Assembly (NCBI GenBank): GCA_037349315.1
Contig: JBAIAC010000008.1
Span: forward strand, 128,338,001 to 128,402,000
Source of the DNA: Chelydra serpentina
Taxonomy: Eukaryota > Chordata > Testudines > Chelydridae
Direction: 5' to 3'
Length of the DNA stretch: 64,000 nucleotides
Shown here: positions 21,460-32,095 of the stretch, piece after piece
Numbering within the stretch: the stretch's first letter is position 1
Layout: every line of letters begins with the position of its first letter
Position numbers and translations under genes: made by a program
Notes under the pieces: generated by a model
What the model was told of the DNA's origin: nothing
Seen by the model: the letters and a program-made list of their open reading frames with translations, nothing else
The model's database searches: none

Positions 21460-23045
21460 AGTACATCTTCCCCCAGAGAGGCCCCTCTTCTGTTTGCTTC
21501 TGTTTAGTGCCCTGTGCCTCTATGCTTGCGCGTATGAACTTCCCTTGTGAAATAGCCACCCACCAAGGATATTCACTAAACCCCATCATGCAGGTATCCC
21601 CATAGGAGACAAGCAACACTTCTATGCACACTCCTCCGAGAAACCCCCCTCCCCCGATAACTGCTCCCACCTCTGTGAGACATCGGACTGCTTGGTGTGT
21701 TCTTCCAACCCTCCACAAGGAGACAATTGGATCTCTCAGTCAAATCTGGGAGTATTTAAAAGCTCTGAAGGAGCCCCCAATGAATTCCACAGCTGGAATC
21801 CACCCCAAGCAGGTTTTGACCCCAGAAAAAAATGCCAGGGTGTCAGCACTATTAATTTTACATGGAACATGCTCATATATTACAATGAGCTATGGCAGTA
21901 TAAAACCCTGAGAAAGTGTGTCCAGGAGAGCCGTATTTAATTTTCAGTCCTACAGTAATATTGTACTGAAATGCTAACTGTAATACTGAGGCACTTTACA
22001 CCTCCACCCTTTGGAAATGCTTTTCTTTTAGAAGAGCAACCACGCTCACTCCTCTCATTTTCTAATGGTCAACCAGCCCCTCCTTAAAAAATATTCTTGA
22101 AAATACTTTTATTTCCTATCACATCCTCTTTAGATTCCCTGGATGTCAGTACTCTTCGGCTGTCTTGTAGCTGCACTGAGTAACATCAGGAGGATGAGTT
22201 GCTGCTGCTCCTAATTTGATGTGGTTCATTGCCCTTTGCAAAGCCTACCAAGTGCTCACTCACAAGTAGTTTCAGACAAGCTAAGCTTTAAGCAAAACAA
22301 CTACACAACCATCTGCTGGGCTCTAGTTCTAGTTACAAGTGAAGCAGAGTCCAGCTATCCCAGGACTTGGATGAGAAGCGACCCAAGAAAATGCAGAATA
22401 GTGCAGGGATCTGCACTGGTGACTCAGGATGTTTGAGAAGGTTATGCCCTTCTCTGAGACTCATACTGAACCCATTCTCAAGCATGGAAGAACTGTGTTG
22501 TGAGAGGTCTTTTTATGACATATGGATTGCTAATGACCACATGTGGTCAAGATTTTGGTTTTGTATCTATGCAAATAATGACACCGTCAGCAATACAACT
22601 CCAACTGTTACTGTGTTGGGGCGTTGGTTCAGCATTGACAGTGCAGTTTGCAGAGTGTACAGCATAAAAAGTGAAGCATAGCGAGATGAATGGGCTATAT
22701 CCATGGAAGACAGTGCTGTAAAAATGAGAGAAAAGAGAGTTAACTAAGTAACTAAGAGTATTAACTTTGGAGACTGGGCACGCTTGAAAAATTCTATGGA
22801 AATAATCAAGAATTTGTAGCCATGGGGTTTGTGCATGTGACTATGAGATAAACCTCTGGAAAAGATCCAGAAATGAAGATCTAGTATGAAACTTGGCACC
22901 AAGTAGGATGGTACGAAAAGGACAGCAACAGTTTATTTAACTTTATTATATTTAATTTTCATACATACTACATATACAGAACCTGTCTGGATGTTTTCAG
23001 GTCAAATATAAACAATGGTCAGATAGTTAAGTGACGAGTCTGGTA
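21460..23045. other. No gene seen
   Basis: Neither strand gives a recognisable domain or repeat. Short ORFs (21446-21718, 22367-22681) lack any known motif. Confidence 0.4.
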
Positions 23046-23470
23046 TAGATTCATAGATCTTAGGGTCAGAAGGTACTCCTATGATAATCTAGTCTGACAT
23101 CCTGTAAAACACAGCCCAAAGAACCTCCCCCAGTAATTTCTGCATCAAGTTCATAACTTCTGTTTGACCAACAACATATCTTTAGAAAGACATCCAGCCT
23201 TGATTTAAAGACTATAAGTAACAAAGAATCCACCACATCCAGAGGTAAATTGTTCCAGTGGTTAATTACCCTCCCTGTTAAAAAAAAATTGTGCCTTATG
23301 TCTAGTCTGAATTTGTCTAGCTTCAGCTGCCAGACATTGGATCTCATTGTGCTTTTTCTGATAGATTAAAGAGCCATCTGCTGTTAGCAATCTCTTTCCC
23401 ATATAGGTACTTGAAGATCATGATCAAGCCACCTCTTCAATAAACTAAACTGACTGAGCTTCTTAAGTAT
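23046..23470 (-). mobile_element. CR1 3' UTR and C-terminal ORF2 fragment
   Basis: Starts with the inverted tail AGATTCATAGATCTTAGGGT, then CAGAAGGTACTCCTATGATA. The minus-strand frame at 23066-23347 reads LKLDKFRLDIRHNFFLTGRV then NHWNNLPLDVV, the CR1 C-terminal signature. Upstream RT sequence is only faintly visible to about 23470. Confidence 0.88.
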
Positions 23471-24762
23471 AAAGGCTTAGATGAATGCAATGCCTTGCGA
23501 TACCAATTAACAAACTCATTGATTAATTCACCCCTACTTTCAGTAATGGTCCAGCAACATACCATAAACAGGAATCCAGGTGACAACTATTCTGTTAGCT
23601 GTTGAGATACAATTACATCTTGAAACAGACCAAATAAAAGAAATATACTATATGAGTAAAAATGAAGGTATAGTCTGGGCACAGAAAGGGTCCTCTACAG
23701 GAGACCCCATGAGCCAATGTATTCAACCAACCCAAGCCCTCTGGTTCCTCATGGCATGCCACTCATAAAATATTTAACCCCTCATGGGTTGCAATCACAC
23801 TACCATTTTACAGGAATACCTTCCTTTATTTTTTTAAAGCTGTATTCTATAATCCTCATCAGTCACCCAAAACTCTGCAATATTAGTGTTGTTCTGGACC
23901 ATGACTGTAGAGTACTGCAGTCCTTTTAATATAAGAGTTATGTACACATTCAGTATAAGATAGCAACAAAACCATCAAAATTTCCTCTCTGAAGAGGCAT
24001 AAATATGGATAGTATATTATGCTTGTATTCTAATAGTGAATTGTGTTCAAAGCAATAAACAGGTAATATCTCTTTGAAAGATCTACTTAGTTGTCTGGGT
24101 TACATATGACCTTACACCATTTTCCCTCCACAACAAAGCAGAAGAGAAATAGCATTTCTTTTGTTTGGCAGACTTCCATCAGAGTCCTTTCCCTGATCAG
24201 ATGGCGTTTCACAGGCTGCCTCTCTGTCCGATTTCCTGGCCTGCATGCGTAAATGTCATTGCTTCCTCGGGGCTGTAGAAGACGTAGGATTGTCCACTCC
24301 ATTCGACTGAGAGTCTTCTGGATACAAAACAGCTGCATGAAGCACCAGCAGTTTTACGGAGATAGATGGTCAGAAGCTGCTACAGGCTGAAGTCCAGAAC
24401 CACTTTGTTACTTGTGATTTATGTGACACCCTTAATTTCTAAAAGCCAGCTGCTTCCAAAAACAGCTAGAAACAATGAGGCCAGAGTCTAATCTCAGTTA
24501 TGTCCGTGTAAATCTGGAGCACATCCATTGATTTCTGCAGAGTTACCCTAGATATACACTGAGGTAGTGGAGATCAGGATGTAGCTCAAGCTAGTTTTAT
24601 CTTTGGGGTAAATCATCCAATAAGAATTTGTCCTGATAGTGTAATGCTTGTAATTTGATATTCCACTGCCATTTGTGGCAGTGGAGTTTCCATGGGCCCA
24701 GATGGAGCTGGAATTAGTTTCTTCCTGTTTATTCCTGCAGTGTGAATTAAGGTCAATTAGTT
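23471..24762. other. No gene seen; one faint repeat
   Basis: 24490-24555 (GTCCGTGTAAATCTGGAGCA and a CATTGATTTCTGCAGAGT core) resembles the ancient MITE/SINE core that recurs in the window. No coding domain was found on either strand. Confidence 0.4.
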
Positions 24763-24765
24763 TTA

Positions 24766-25085
24766 GGCTATGCCTACCCTTGGAGCTGGTGTGTGTGATT
24801 CCCAGCTCACACAGACATTAGTGCTCCTTGAGCTAGTGTGCCCAAAATAGTAGTGTAGCCATGGTACTATGGGCAGTGGGGAGCAGCAGAGTGGACTGGC
24901 AGTGATAAATATGTACTCACGGGGTTCAGGCAGGTCTGTGCTCTGCATAGCTAACCTGTGCTGTCGCTCACCACTGCCCATCCTACCATGGCTACACTAG
25001 TATTTTTAGTGTGCTAACTTGATGAAAGCTAGCATGAGTACATGAGCTGGGAATCACACCCCGAGCTCCCAGTGTAGACATAGCC
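24766..25085. mobile_element. Harbinger-like palindromic MITE, 320 bp
   Basis: Both ends form a long inverted repeat of about 44 bp. The left reads GGCTATGCCTACCCTTGGAG and the inverted right reads GGCTATGTCTACACTGGGAG. Both continue to GATTCCCAGCTCA. It is flanked by TTA at 24763-24765 and 25086-25088, a 3-bp TWA duplication typical of PIF/Harbinger. The middle holds further short inverted pieces (CATGGTAC / CCATGGCTAC). No transposase. Confidence 0.85.
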
Positions 25086-25088
25086 TTA

Positions 25089-25794
25089 GTATATGCTCTG
25101 AATTTTTCTAAGTCTCATACAGACATTTGAGTAGGTATTACTCCAAACAGACACATGCAAATGGCAGCGACACATTTCTGGAAACTCTCAGCTAGAAGTA
25201 GCATAGGCAGAAATCATGGCCTTCAGTAGTAACAGCTTTTAAACTAGACACACCTCAGGATTGCATGGTAGGGAGTGTTTCTCTTCCTCTGAAGCAACAG
25301 GTACACCGCTGGAGGCATGATACTGGACGACATGGGCCAGTGGTTTGATCTGCTCTGACAAATCCTATGTTCTTATGCAACATCCCGGGGCCCCATTCTC
25401 CTCCCCTCGGGTTATGAGTAATTCCTACTGGCTCCAATGAGGATGATTTGCATCCTATGGCAGGAGACTATTGCCCTTGGAATTTAGCCACTTTATAATT
25501 ACTTCTCAGTTTGGCTCATGACCTTTTATATAACAACACAGAGTTTTCCACAGGTAAATAGTGCAGAAGACATAGAAGGGAGATAAATCCTCGGGCTTGA
25601 GGGCATACGCCAGCCTCTAACTGATGTGAATTAGAAGGAAGGTTCCCCTAGGAACAGTTTAGTCTGTAATTACCTACTTTACAGGGGTTTTGCACCTTCT
25701 TCTGAAGCAGCTGTTACCGCCAGGCTAATGAACATCAAGGTGGCTGCTGACCATTTTGTACATCACTGTAGGGTGAGACCCTATGTGTCTGTTG
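25089..25794. other. No gene seen
   Basis: Apparently unique sequence with no recognisable domain, RNA or repeat. Confidence 0.4.
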
Positions 25795-25802
25795 CCCTAA
25801 TA

Positions 25803-26884
25803 CAGGGGGTCTCAAACTCGCGGCCCGCGGAGCTCTTCCGTGCGGCCCGCCAAGCTGCCCACGCACCCCCAGTGCCCTGCGCAGCTGCGTGCTACTCCAG
25901 CCCCTGCTCCGTCCCAGCCCCACCTCTTCCCACTCCCCCCCAGCCCCGCCCCCACTCCCCTGAAGACCTGCAGCCAGGCTCAACCTACTCACCGCAAGGT
26001 AAGTGGAGCGACCTGGCCCCAGCCTGCTCCGCTGGCTCCCAGCCGCGCAACGCCAGCGAGTGCTGGGGGACGGTTCCTCCCTCCCCTCCAGCCTGGGAGC
26101 GGACCAGGCTGGGGCCCCAGGCCTTCGCGGGATGGGGGGGAGCTGGCCCCAGGCCTTCAGGGGGGACGGGGGCTGGCCACTTCCTGCAGGGAGGGGGGAA
26201 CCGTCTCCCAGCACTTGCCGGCAGCGCGGCTGGGAACCAGGGGAATGGAGCAGGCTGGGACGGGCCCCCGCCCCCGGAGGCCTGAAGCCAGCTCCCCCCA
26301 TCCTGCTCCCCCCCGCGGAGGCCTAGGGCCCCCCTGCTCCCCCCCCGTGGAGGCCTGGGGCCAGCTACCCTCCCCCCGCTCCCCCTGTGGAGGCCGGGAG
26401 GGCTGTGTAGGGCACCAAAATAGCTAGGGATGGCTCTGCCCACACCCCTCCTGCACCCCAATTCCTTGCCCTGAGCCCCCTACCACACCCTGCACCCCTC
26501 ACCCCTCCTGCACCCCACACTCCAATTCCCTGCCCTGAGCCACCTGCACTCCTCCTGCATTCCCTGCCCTGAGCCCCCTGCCACACCCTGCACCCCAACC
26601 CCCTGCCACACTCCTCACCCCAATTCCCTACCCCAAGCGCCCTGCACATCTCCTGCACTCCCTGCCCCGAGCCCCCTGCCACACCTCGCACCCTGACCCC
26701 CTGCCACACCTCGCACCCCTGGGGGCAAGGAGGTGGCAGAGTTGGGGTGAGGACTTTGGGGAAGGGGTGGGAATGGGGGGAGGGGGGGAGGGGTGGGACC
26801 TCATGGAAGGGGTGGAGTGGGGGCAGGGAAAGGGGTGGGTGTTTGTGATGTGGCCCTCGTGGGCATTTGAGTTTGAGACCCCTG
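25803..26884. mobile_element. hAT element, GC-rich and composite, 1.08 kb
   Basis: Ends CAGGGGGTCTCAAACTC and, inverted, CAGGGGTCTCAAACTC, flanked by a perfect 8-bp duplication CCCTAATA (25795-25802 and 26885-26892). The inside is C-rich. 26460-26720 is a minisatellite of CCCTGAGCCCCCTGCCACAC-type units. 25870-25985 and 26400-26440 resemble the body and right end of the separate hAT at 30355-30688, so one family seems to have entered or contributed to the other. No transposase was found. ORFs of up to 195 residues on both strands are by-products of the base composition. Confidence 0.92.
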
Positions 26885-26925
26885 CCCTAATATATACAGA
26901 AAATTGCCTTCTGATAGCAGCTAGT

Positions 26926-27578
26926 TGTGATGTCCCATGTCTTGGGCCCAGGTCTGGGAGTCCCCAGACTGCATCCTGGCCTCTACCCAATGTCTGCTGA
27001 ATCCTGGTGGGCTGAGAAGCTAGTAGGACTATAACCTGAGTCATGGCACTCATTGTAGGATCACCCAGCTCCACTGATTGGTCCGACCATGCTATTTAAG
27101 TCAGAAGGAGGCACAGGAAGTTTGTCTGAGAAAAAGGGTGATTTCCTGTTATGGCTGATTGGACCCGGTTTGTGCCTGCCTCCTGTACCCAACCCTGTTC
27201 CTGCTCTACTCTTGCCTTTGCTCCTGTTCCCACTGTGCTATTGCTCTGTGCTTGATCCTTGCCTCTCCTCTCCTCCAGTTCCTGTCTTTACGCCTTGCCT
27301 CCAATTCTCAGTTATCAGTCCTGGCTCTGACCCTGGCCCCCAATTGGTGAGCTTGCCTGTGGCTTGACCCTTGGCTCCAGCATTTGGTATCTGATCTTGT
27401 TTCTGACCCTCAGCTTCAATTCCTGGTTCTGATTCTGGCTTGACCCCTGGCTCTAATAATTGGTCATTGATTCTGGTGCTGATACTTGGCTTCATTCCCC
27501 AAACTGGATGCCTGTTCTGCCCACTAAACCTCCTGTTCTGACTACTAGGCTAGACTGCCTAGATTCTAGTCCATAACA
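26926..27578 (+). repeat. Solo LTR, Ty3/gypsy type
   Basis: Begins TGTGATG and ends CATAACA, a near-inverted pair. The last 60 bases (CCTCCTGTTCTGACTACTAG, then GCTAGACTGCC) correspond to the end of the chromovirus LTRs at 9175-9233 and 13930-13988. The middle has the same pattern of TCCTG/GACC/TGGTTCTG words. CTATTTAAG near 27091 could be a TATA region. No internal coding region adjoins, so it is a solo LTR or a remnant. Flanks CTAGT / ATAGG give no clear duplication. Confidence 0.7.
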
Positions 27579-27787
27579 ATAGGCAACACAAAGAAATTCT
27601 GTTCTAGTTAAGGCCTCTAACTGTTACATAATCTAAATGTTAAATAATAATTCATACAGTAATGAGGAGGGCCCTCTATGTACCTAAATGAATTGTAAAT
27701 CAGGCCACAGTAGAAGAATCTGGGGTCTCAATACTTTGAGGTGCTCTTGTGAGACATCAAACACCTTTATAACAGAGTGGCTTGTCT
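27579..27787. other. No gene seen
   Basis: Short AT-rich unique-looking spacer between the solo LTR and the CR1. Confidence 0.5.
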
Positions 27788-28428
27788 CATAGAATATCAG
27801 GGTTGGCTGGGACTTCAGGAGGTCATCTAGTCCAACCCCCTGCTCAAAACAGGACCTAATCCCCAACTAAATCATCCCAGCCAGGGCTTTGTCAAGCCTG
27901 ACCTTAAAAACCTCTAAGGAAGGAGATTCCACCACCTCCCTAGGTAACCCATTCCTGTGCTTCACCACCTTCCTACTGAAAAAGTTTTTCCAAATATCCA
28001 ACCTAAACCTCCCCCTCTGCAACTTGAGACCATTGCTCCTTGTTCTGTCATCTGCCACCACTGAGAACAGTCTAGATCCATCCTCTTTGGAACCCCCTTT
28101 CAGGTAGTTGAAAGCAGCTATCAAATCCCCCCTCACTCTTCTCTTCTGCAGATTAAACAATCCCAGTTCCCTCAGCCTCTTCTCATAAATCATGTGCTCC
28201 AGCCCCCTAATCATTTTTGTTGCCCTCCGCTGGGCTCTTTCCAGTTTTTCCCACATCCTTCTTGCAGTGTGGGGCCCAAAACTGGACACAGTACTCTAGA
28301 TGAGGCCTCACCAATGCCAAATAGAGGGGAATGATCACGTCCCTCGATCTGCTGGCAATGCTCCTACTTGTACAGCCCAAAATGCCATTAGTCTTCTTGG
28401 CAACAAGGGCACACTGTTGACTCATGGG
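27788..28428 (-). mobile_element. CR1 LINE, 5'-truncated
   Basis: The 3' end at 27788 reads (inverted) CAACCCTGATATTCTATG, preceded by TGAGCAGGGGGTTGGACTAG. This tail is almost the same as that of the SINE at 34054-34230. The ORF2 C-terminus is well preserved. The element stops near 28428 inside the SQQC block, with unrelated sequence upstream. Confidence 0.93.
27867..28428 (-). pseudogene. CR1 ORF2 C-terminal fragment
   Basis: Two overlapping frames cover the end of the CR1 reverse transcriptase. From about 28428: [19 protein letters not shown], then [21 protein letters not shown] frameshift near 28260 follows. Then [48 protein letters not shown] and the terminal [11 protein letters not shown]. 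The catalytic RT core is absent, so it cannot work. The protein similarity to the copy at 6062-7205 is clear, but it is a different subfamily by its 3' UTR. Confidence 0.9.
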
Positions 28429-28736
28429 TTGGCGAGCCTGGGGGCAAAGCCATCCTGATTGCAGAATGAGCCTCACGTGAGGGGAATCAGGCAATTCTCC
28501 ATAAAGAGCCAGGCTTAGGGGCTAATGAAGCTCATGTAGAGAAAGAGCTGAAGCGAGAACCAGGCAAGAAATTCAGAGAGTAAGGAAGGCTGTCTAGGCA
28601 AGGAGACCTAAGAGTGACCCTGATTAAGCTGGGAAGACAGAAACACAGAGAGGAGCTTAAGAGGCAGGGTAGGAAGTGGCACAGGGAAAACTGAGAGGGT
28701 GGAAAGACTTGTTTCTGTTAGACATTTTTGTATGAA
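28429..28736. other. No gene seen
   Basis: Purine-rich spacer between the CR1 and the Penelope-like element, with no recognised repeat or ORF. Confidence 0.5.
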
Positions 28737-28918
28737 GTGTTGTAGCCAGGTTGGTGCCAGGATATTAGAGAGACAAAAGGTGCATGAGGTAATATCTTTT
28801 ATTGGACCAACTTCTGTTGGTGAAAGACAAGCTTTTAAGCTTACCCCAAGCTCTTCTTGAGTTTTGGGAAACATACTTAGTGTCACGCTACATACAAGGT
28901 GGAACAGATTGTTTAGCA

Positions 28919-29319
28919 CAGAGGTTCTCAAACTGGGGTGTGTGCTGAATGTATTCTGGGGTGGGGAGAGGGGCAGGAGAAGGCAGAGTGGAGAGCAGGA
29001 GCTGCTGGCCAGGTGCCCAGCTCTGAAGAGAGCGCCGCTACTAGCAGCAATTCAGAAGTAAGGGTGGCATGGTATGGCATTGCTACCCTTACTTCTTTAC
29101 TGCTGCTGGCAGTGGCACTGCCTTCAGAGCTGTGTGGCTGGAGAGCTACATACTAGATACTTAAATGGTTCTGTTTGATTCAATGCCTTACTGTTTTTAA
29201 TACTTAGTGAGAGTTGCATTTTCCCCCCTCAGTATATGTGGTTATGTGATGGGGTGGGGGTGTAAAGTACTCCAGACACAAAGAAAGGGGGTGCGAGCAA
29301 ATACGTTTGAGAACTACTG
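28919..29319. mobile_element. hAT (Charlie-like ends) MITE, 401 bp
   Basis: Ends CAGAGGTTCTCAAACTGGGG and, inverted, CAGTAGTTCTCAAACGTATT. The flanks GTTTAGCA (28911-28918) and GTTAGCCA (29320-29327) are a worn 8-bp duplication. TTCTCAA(A/C)C ends are typical of hAT-Charlie elements. It lies in the 3' UTR of the Penelope-like element. No transposase. Confidence 0.8.
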
Positions 29320-29545
29320 GTTAGCCATTTATGCTAAACACATTTCAAGGGACCATTCACGGTGAAGTGGCCTGCTAACACCCCTCCAGTCATAGGGGGA
29401 GAAAGAAGGAGGGGGGAGGCAGCTTGATGTGGGTGGTTAGTGGGGTTATAGATGGATGTAATAATCCCAAAATCCAATGTTTCTATTCAGTCTATGATTT
29501 TTAGTGTCTAGCATCGTTTTGAATTTGAGCTCCCAGGCTTGCCTT

Positions 29546-29803
29546 TTAAAGGTGTTGTGCAGATTTCCTTTGAGAATGAGGACTGAGAGGTTCGATATAG
29601 TGATTGTTTTGTGAAAAGCGTTCACCCACAGGTGATGTGGTATTTTTGTCTTTTAGCACTTTCCTTTGTGAGCTCATTCGAGAGTGTTGTGTGGTTTCAC
29701 CCACATAGCTGTTGTTGGGGCATTTAATGCACTGGATGAAGTATCCATATGTTATAATAGGACCATGGATCTCAAAAGGTGTGTATGTCTGAAGGTTTAG
29801 CAT
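29546..29803 (-). pseudogene. Penelope-like GIY-YIG endonuclease remnant
   Basis: An 85-residue frame reads GYFIQCIKCPNNSYVGETTQ then TSPVGERFSQNNHYIEPLS. It fits the PLE endonuclease: a tyrosine/isoleucine strand, the CxxC pair peculiar to PLEs, a YVG in the place of YIG, and the later SxVxxHF-type block (here VGERFS). In active elements it nicks the target DNA. The arginine/histidine segment after YVGETT is disturbed (HSRMSSQRKV), so the site is probably damaged. Confidence 0.8.
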
Positions 29804-30354
29804 CTGTTGTTATGGCAAAGTCAGGTGCTGCTTTGAGTTGGTGTGTCCTGGTCTGTGGGGAGCTTGCTTTTGATGAGCTTGTAGAGGCTTGGGAGTTGTT
29901 TGAAGGCTTGAAGAGAGGGTTCAGGAAAGATTTCTTTCCAGATGTGGTCCCTGTCAAGTATGGGTTGTAATTGTTTACTGATACCTCATATGGATTCTAG
30001 TGTGGGATGGTAGGTTACAGCTAGGGTGTGTGATCAGAGGGGTGTTTATTTCTGTATTGAAGCAGGTTCTCGCTGGGTATTAGTGTGGCCAATTCCACGA
30101 TGCAATCTACTTCTCTGGTGGAGTGTCCTTGTTTAGCGAAGGTGGTTTTAAGTGTATATCCCAGACCGTCCTCCTTGGAGCTATGGTATCTGAGTGCTTG
30201 GCTGTAAATAAGATTTCTCGGTGTGGTGACTGGATCTTTAAAGTAAGTGTGGTGATTTGTGGGTTTCTTGTATATAGTTATCTGTAGGGTTACATTGATA
30301 ACGCTTGTTGTGGTGTCCTGGAAATCTGATGCTGGTGTGGGAGTGTTCTAGAGA

Positions 30355-30688
30355 CAGGGCCGTCCGTACCCATACACAAAGTACACAGCTGAGTAGGGCA
30401 CCAGGAAATTTCCTGGTGCCCTTTGCAGCTGTGTGCCACTCCAGCCCCTGCCCCACCTCTTCCCCATGGCCCCCTCCCCTGCTCCACCCCAGCCCCGCCC
30501 CCACTCCCCTGAGGACTGCAGCAGGACTGGGCCTGCACTCACCGGCGGTGGGAAGTTCAGAGACCCGACCCCAGCCGTGCTGCTGGTGAGTGCTGGGGGA
30601 CAGCTCTCCCCCGCAGAGGTCTGGGGCCAGCCTCCACCCCCCCAAGGGGGGGCTGCATAGGGTCTCAGAATAGCTAGGGACGGCCCTG
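30355..30688. mobile_element. hAT MITE inside the PLE, 334 bp
   Basis: Ends CAGGGCCGTCCGTACCCAT and, inverted, CAGGGCCGTCCCTAGCTAT. The flanks TCTAGAGA (30347-30354) and TCTATAGA (30689-30696) match at 7 of 8. GC-rich C-tract interior with CCCACTCCCCTGAGGACTGC is shared with 25803-26884. It has no transposase. Overlapping short ORFs on both strands are not genes. Confidence 0.9.
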
Positions 30689-30796
30689 TCTATAGAGTTT
30701 AATAGATGGGTGGTGGTGGAAACCTATGCGGGAGTTTAGGTCATCCGCCCAGAAGACGAAAAGATCATCAATGTATACCATCGGTTTTGTATTTCA

Positions 30797-32057
30797 TTAT
30801 TCCTCAAGGTGAGCCATGAAGAGGTTGGCATACTGGGAAGACATCCTAGTACTCATGAGTATTCCTATGGTTTTGACAAAGTGATTGTTGTTGATTGTAA
30901 AATTGTTATGGGCAAGGTTGAAATGGATGAGTTTAACAATGTGTTTGGGGTGGATATCTGAGTGTTGTCCACTGTCTTGTAAATATTTGTGACAGGCAGC
31001 AATGCCATCATTGTGAGGGATGTTGGTCTGCGGGGAGGTGACACCCATGGTGGCAAGGATGGTGTTCTGAGGTAGGTTATTGTTGTGGAGTTTCTGGAGG
31101 AAGCAGGTTGTGTTCTGGAGGAAGGTGGCCCTTTGTGTGTGGTGAGTGCTTTGAGGATGGTTTCTATGAGTCTCGATATTCTTTCAGTAAGAGTGCCATA
31201 GCCAGATATAATGGGTCTGCCTGAGTTCCCTTGTTTGAATGTCTTGGGGAGCATATAGAAGATCCCTGATGTGGATTTGTGGGGGATGAGGTTGTAGAGT
31301 TTCTCTTGGAGTTGTTTGGGGAAGGATTTGGTGATATCCTTAACTTCCTGGGTAAACCATGGTATGGCGTCTTCTTTGAGTTCTTTATATTAGGTAGTGT
31401 CAGAAAGTTAAGTTGGCCTTGTTAATGTAACCATCACGGTTCGGGACTATGATGGTGCCCCTCTTGTCTGCTCGTTCGATCCCTATCTGGTGGTTGGATT
31501 TCAGGGACTGTATAGTTGTCTTCTCAGTGGTGGAGAGATTATGGAGAATGTGATGTTTAAGGATTTCACAGTCAATTTCTTTTTCCTGAACCAATCAGTG
31601 TCATGATCAACTGTGTGGTTTCATTCACTGTGGAGTGTCCAGTCAGATGATTCTTTTTTCTTATGACTGTCAGTGGGGACCCTATTGTGGATGGTGCTGT
31701 CACTGTTGTGAAAAGTTCTTTAAGGCAAAGTCAATGGAAGAATTCTTCTAGTTCTCCACATTTTACTATGGTATCAGCTTTTGTGGTGGAGCAGAAGTTC
31801 AGCCCCTTGGAGAGTACAGATAATCCATCTCTGATTAGGGGTAGTCTTGATAAATTGATGGTGATGAAGTGTAGTGTCCATGTGGTGGGTCCTGGTGCCA
31901 TGGTTTCTCCCAGGAGATGGTGTTCTGTGGATTGTGGAGTTATGTTCGGTTCCACTTTGTTTTTTTGCTGGATGGCTATCATCAGGTTTTTTGATAGTTG
32001 TTTTGTATCTTCACTCTCCAAGGGACAGAACTTCTGCCCTGGTTCCTGGAGCCTCAT
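30797..32057 (-). pseudogene. Penelope-like reverse transcriptase remnant
   Basis: Segments in order on the minus strand: LSKGLNFCSTTKADTI (about 31731-31790), an N-terminal PLE RT motif; ALKSxK-like LKSNHQIGIERADKRGTIIV (31440-31500), matching the PLE KSN.DIVI.PADKG block; MLPKTFKQGNSGRPIISGYG (31195-31254), the PLE LPK.HK block; then TNIPHNDGI and MSTRMSSQYANLFMAHLEE (30797-30850), the last matching the GT.MG..MAP.YAN.FM primer-grip segment. Frameshifts separate the parts. A canonical YxDD box was not found in an open frame, and the hAT insertion lies downstream. Confidence 0.82.
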
Positions 32058-32095
32058 GTCACAAGAGAATCTATAGTTTCACTTAAACAAGTTTC

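Larger units (their letters stand above)
28737..32095 (-). mobile_element. Penelope-like retroelement (PLE) carrying two hAT insertions
   Basis: Read on the minus strand, the order is an RT N-terminal region (32057-31400), RT palm (31254-30797), a linker, a GIY-YIG endonuclease (29803-29546) and a long 3' UTR. The UTR ends at about 28737 with ACAGAAGTTGGTCCAATAAA, then AGATATTACCTCATGCACC, then CTCTAATATCCTGG. RT plus C-terminal GIY-YIG is unique to Penelope-like elements. Two hAT elements (28919-29319 and 30355-30688) lie within it. It is broken by many stops. The 5' limit is uncertain, at or near 32095. Confidence 0.85.

Noticed and set aside
25728..26709. Overlapping ORFs up to 195 residues on both strands
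   Set aside because: They lie within the GC-rich hAT (25803-26884), are low complexity (Pro/Ala/Gly), oppose one another and lack any domain. Base composition explains them.
26480..26720. CRISPR-like array of C-rich repeats (also 45440-45720 and 56580-57340)
   Set aside because: Units are contiguous and of varying length with no unique spacers. They are minisatellites inside hAT elements, and the genome is a vertebrate.
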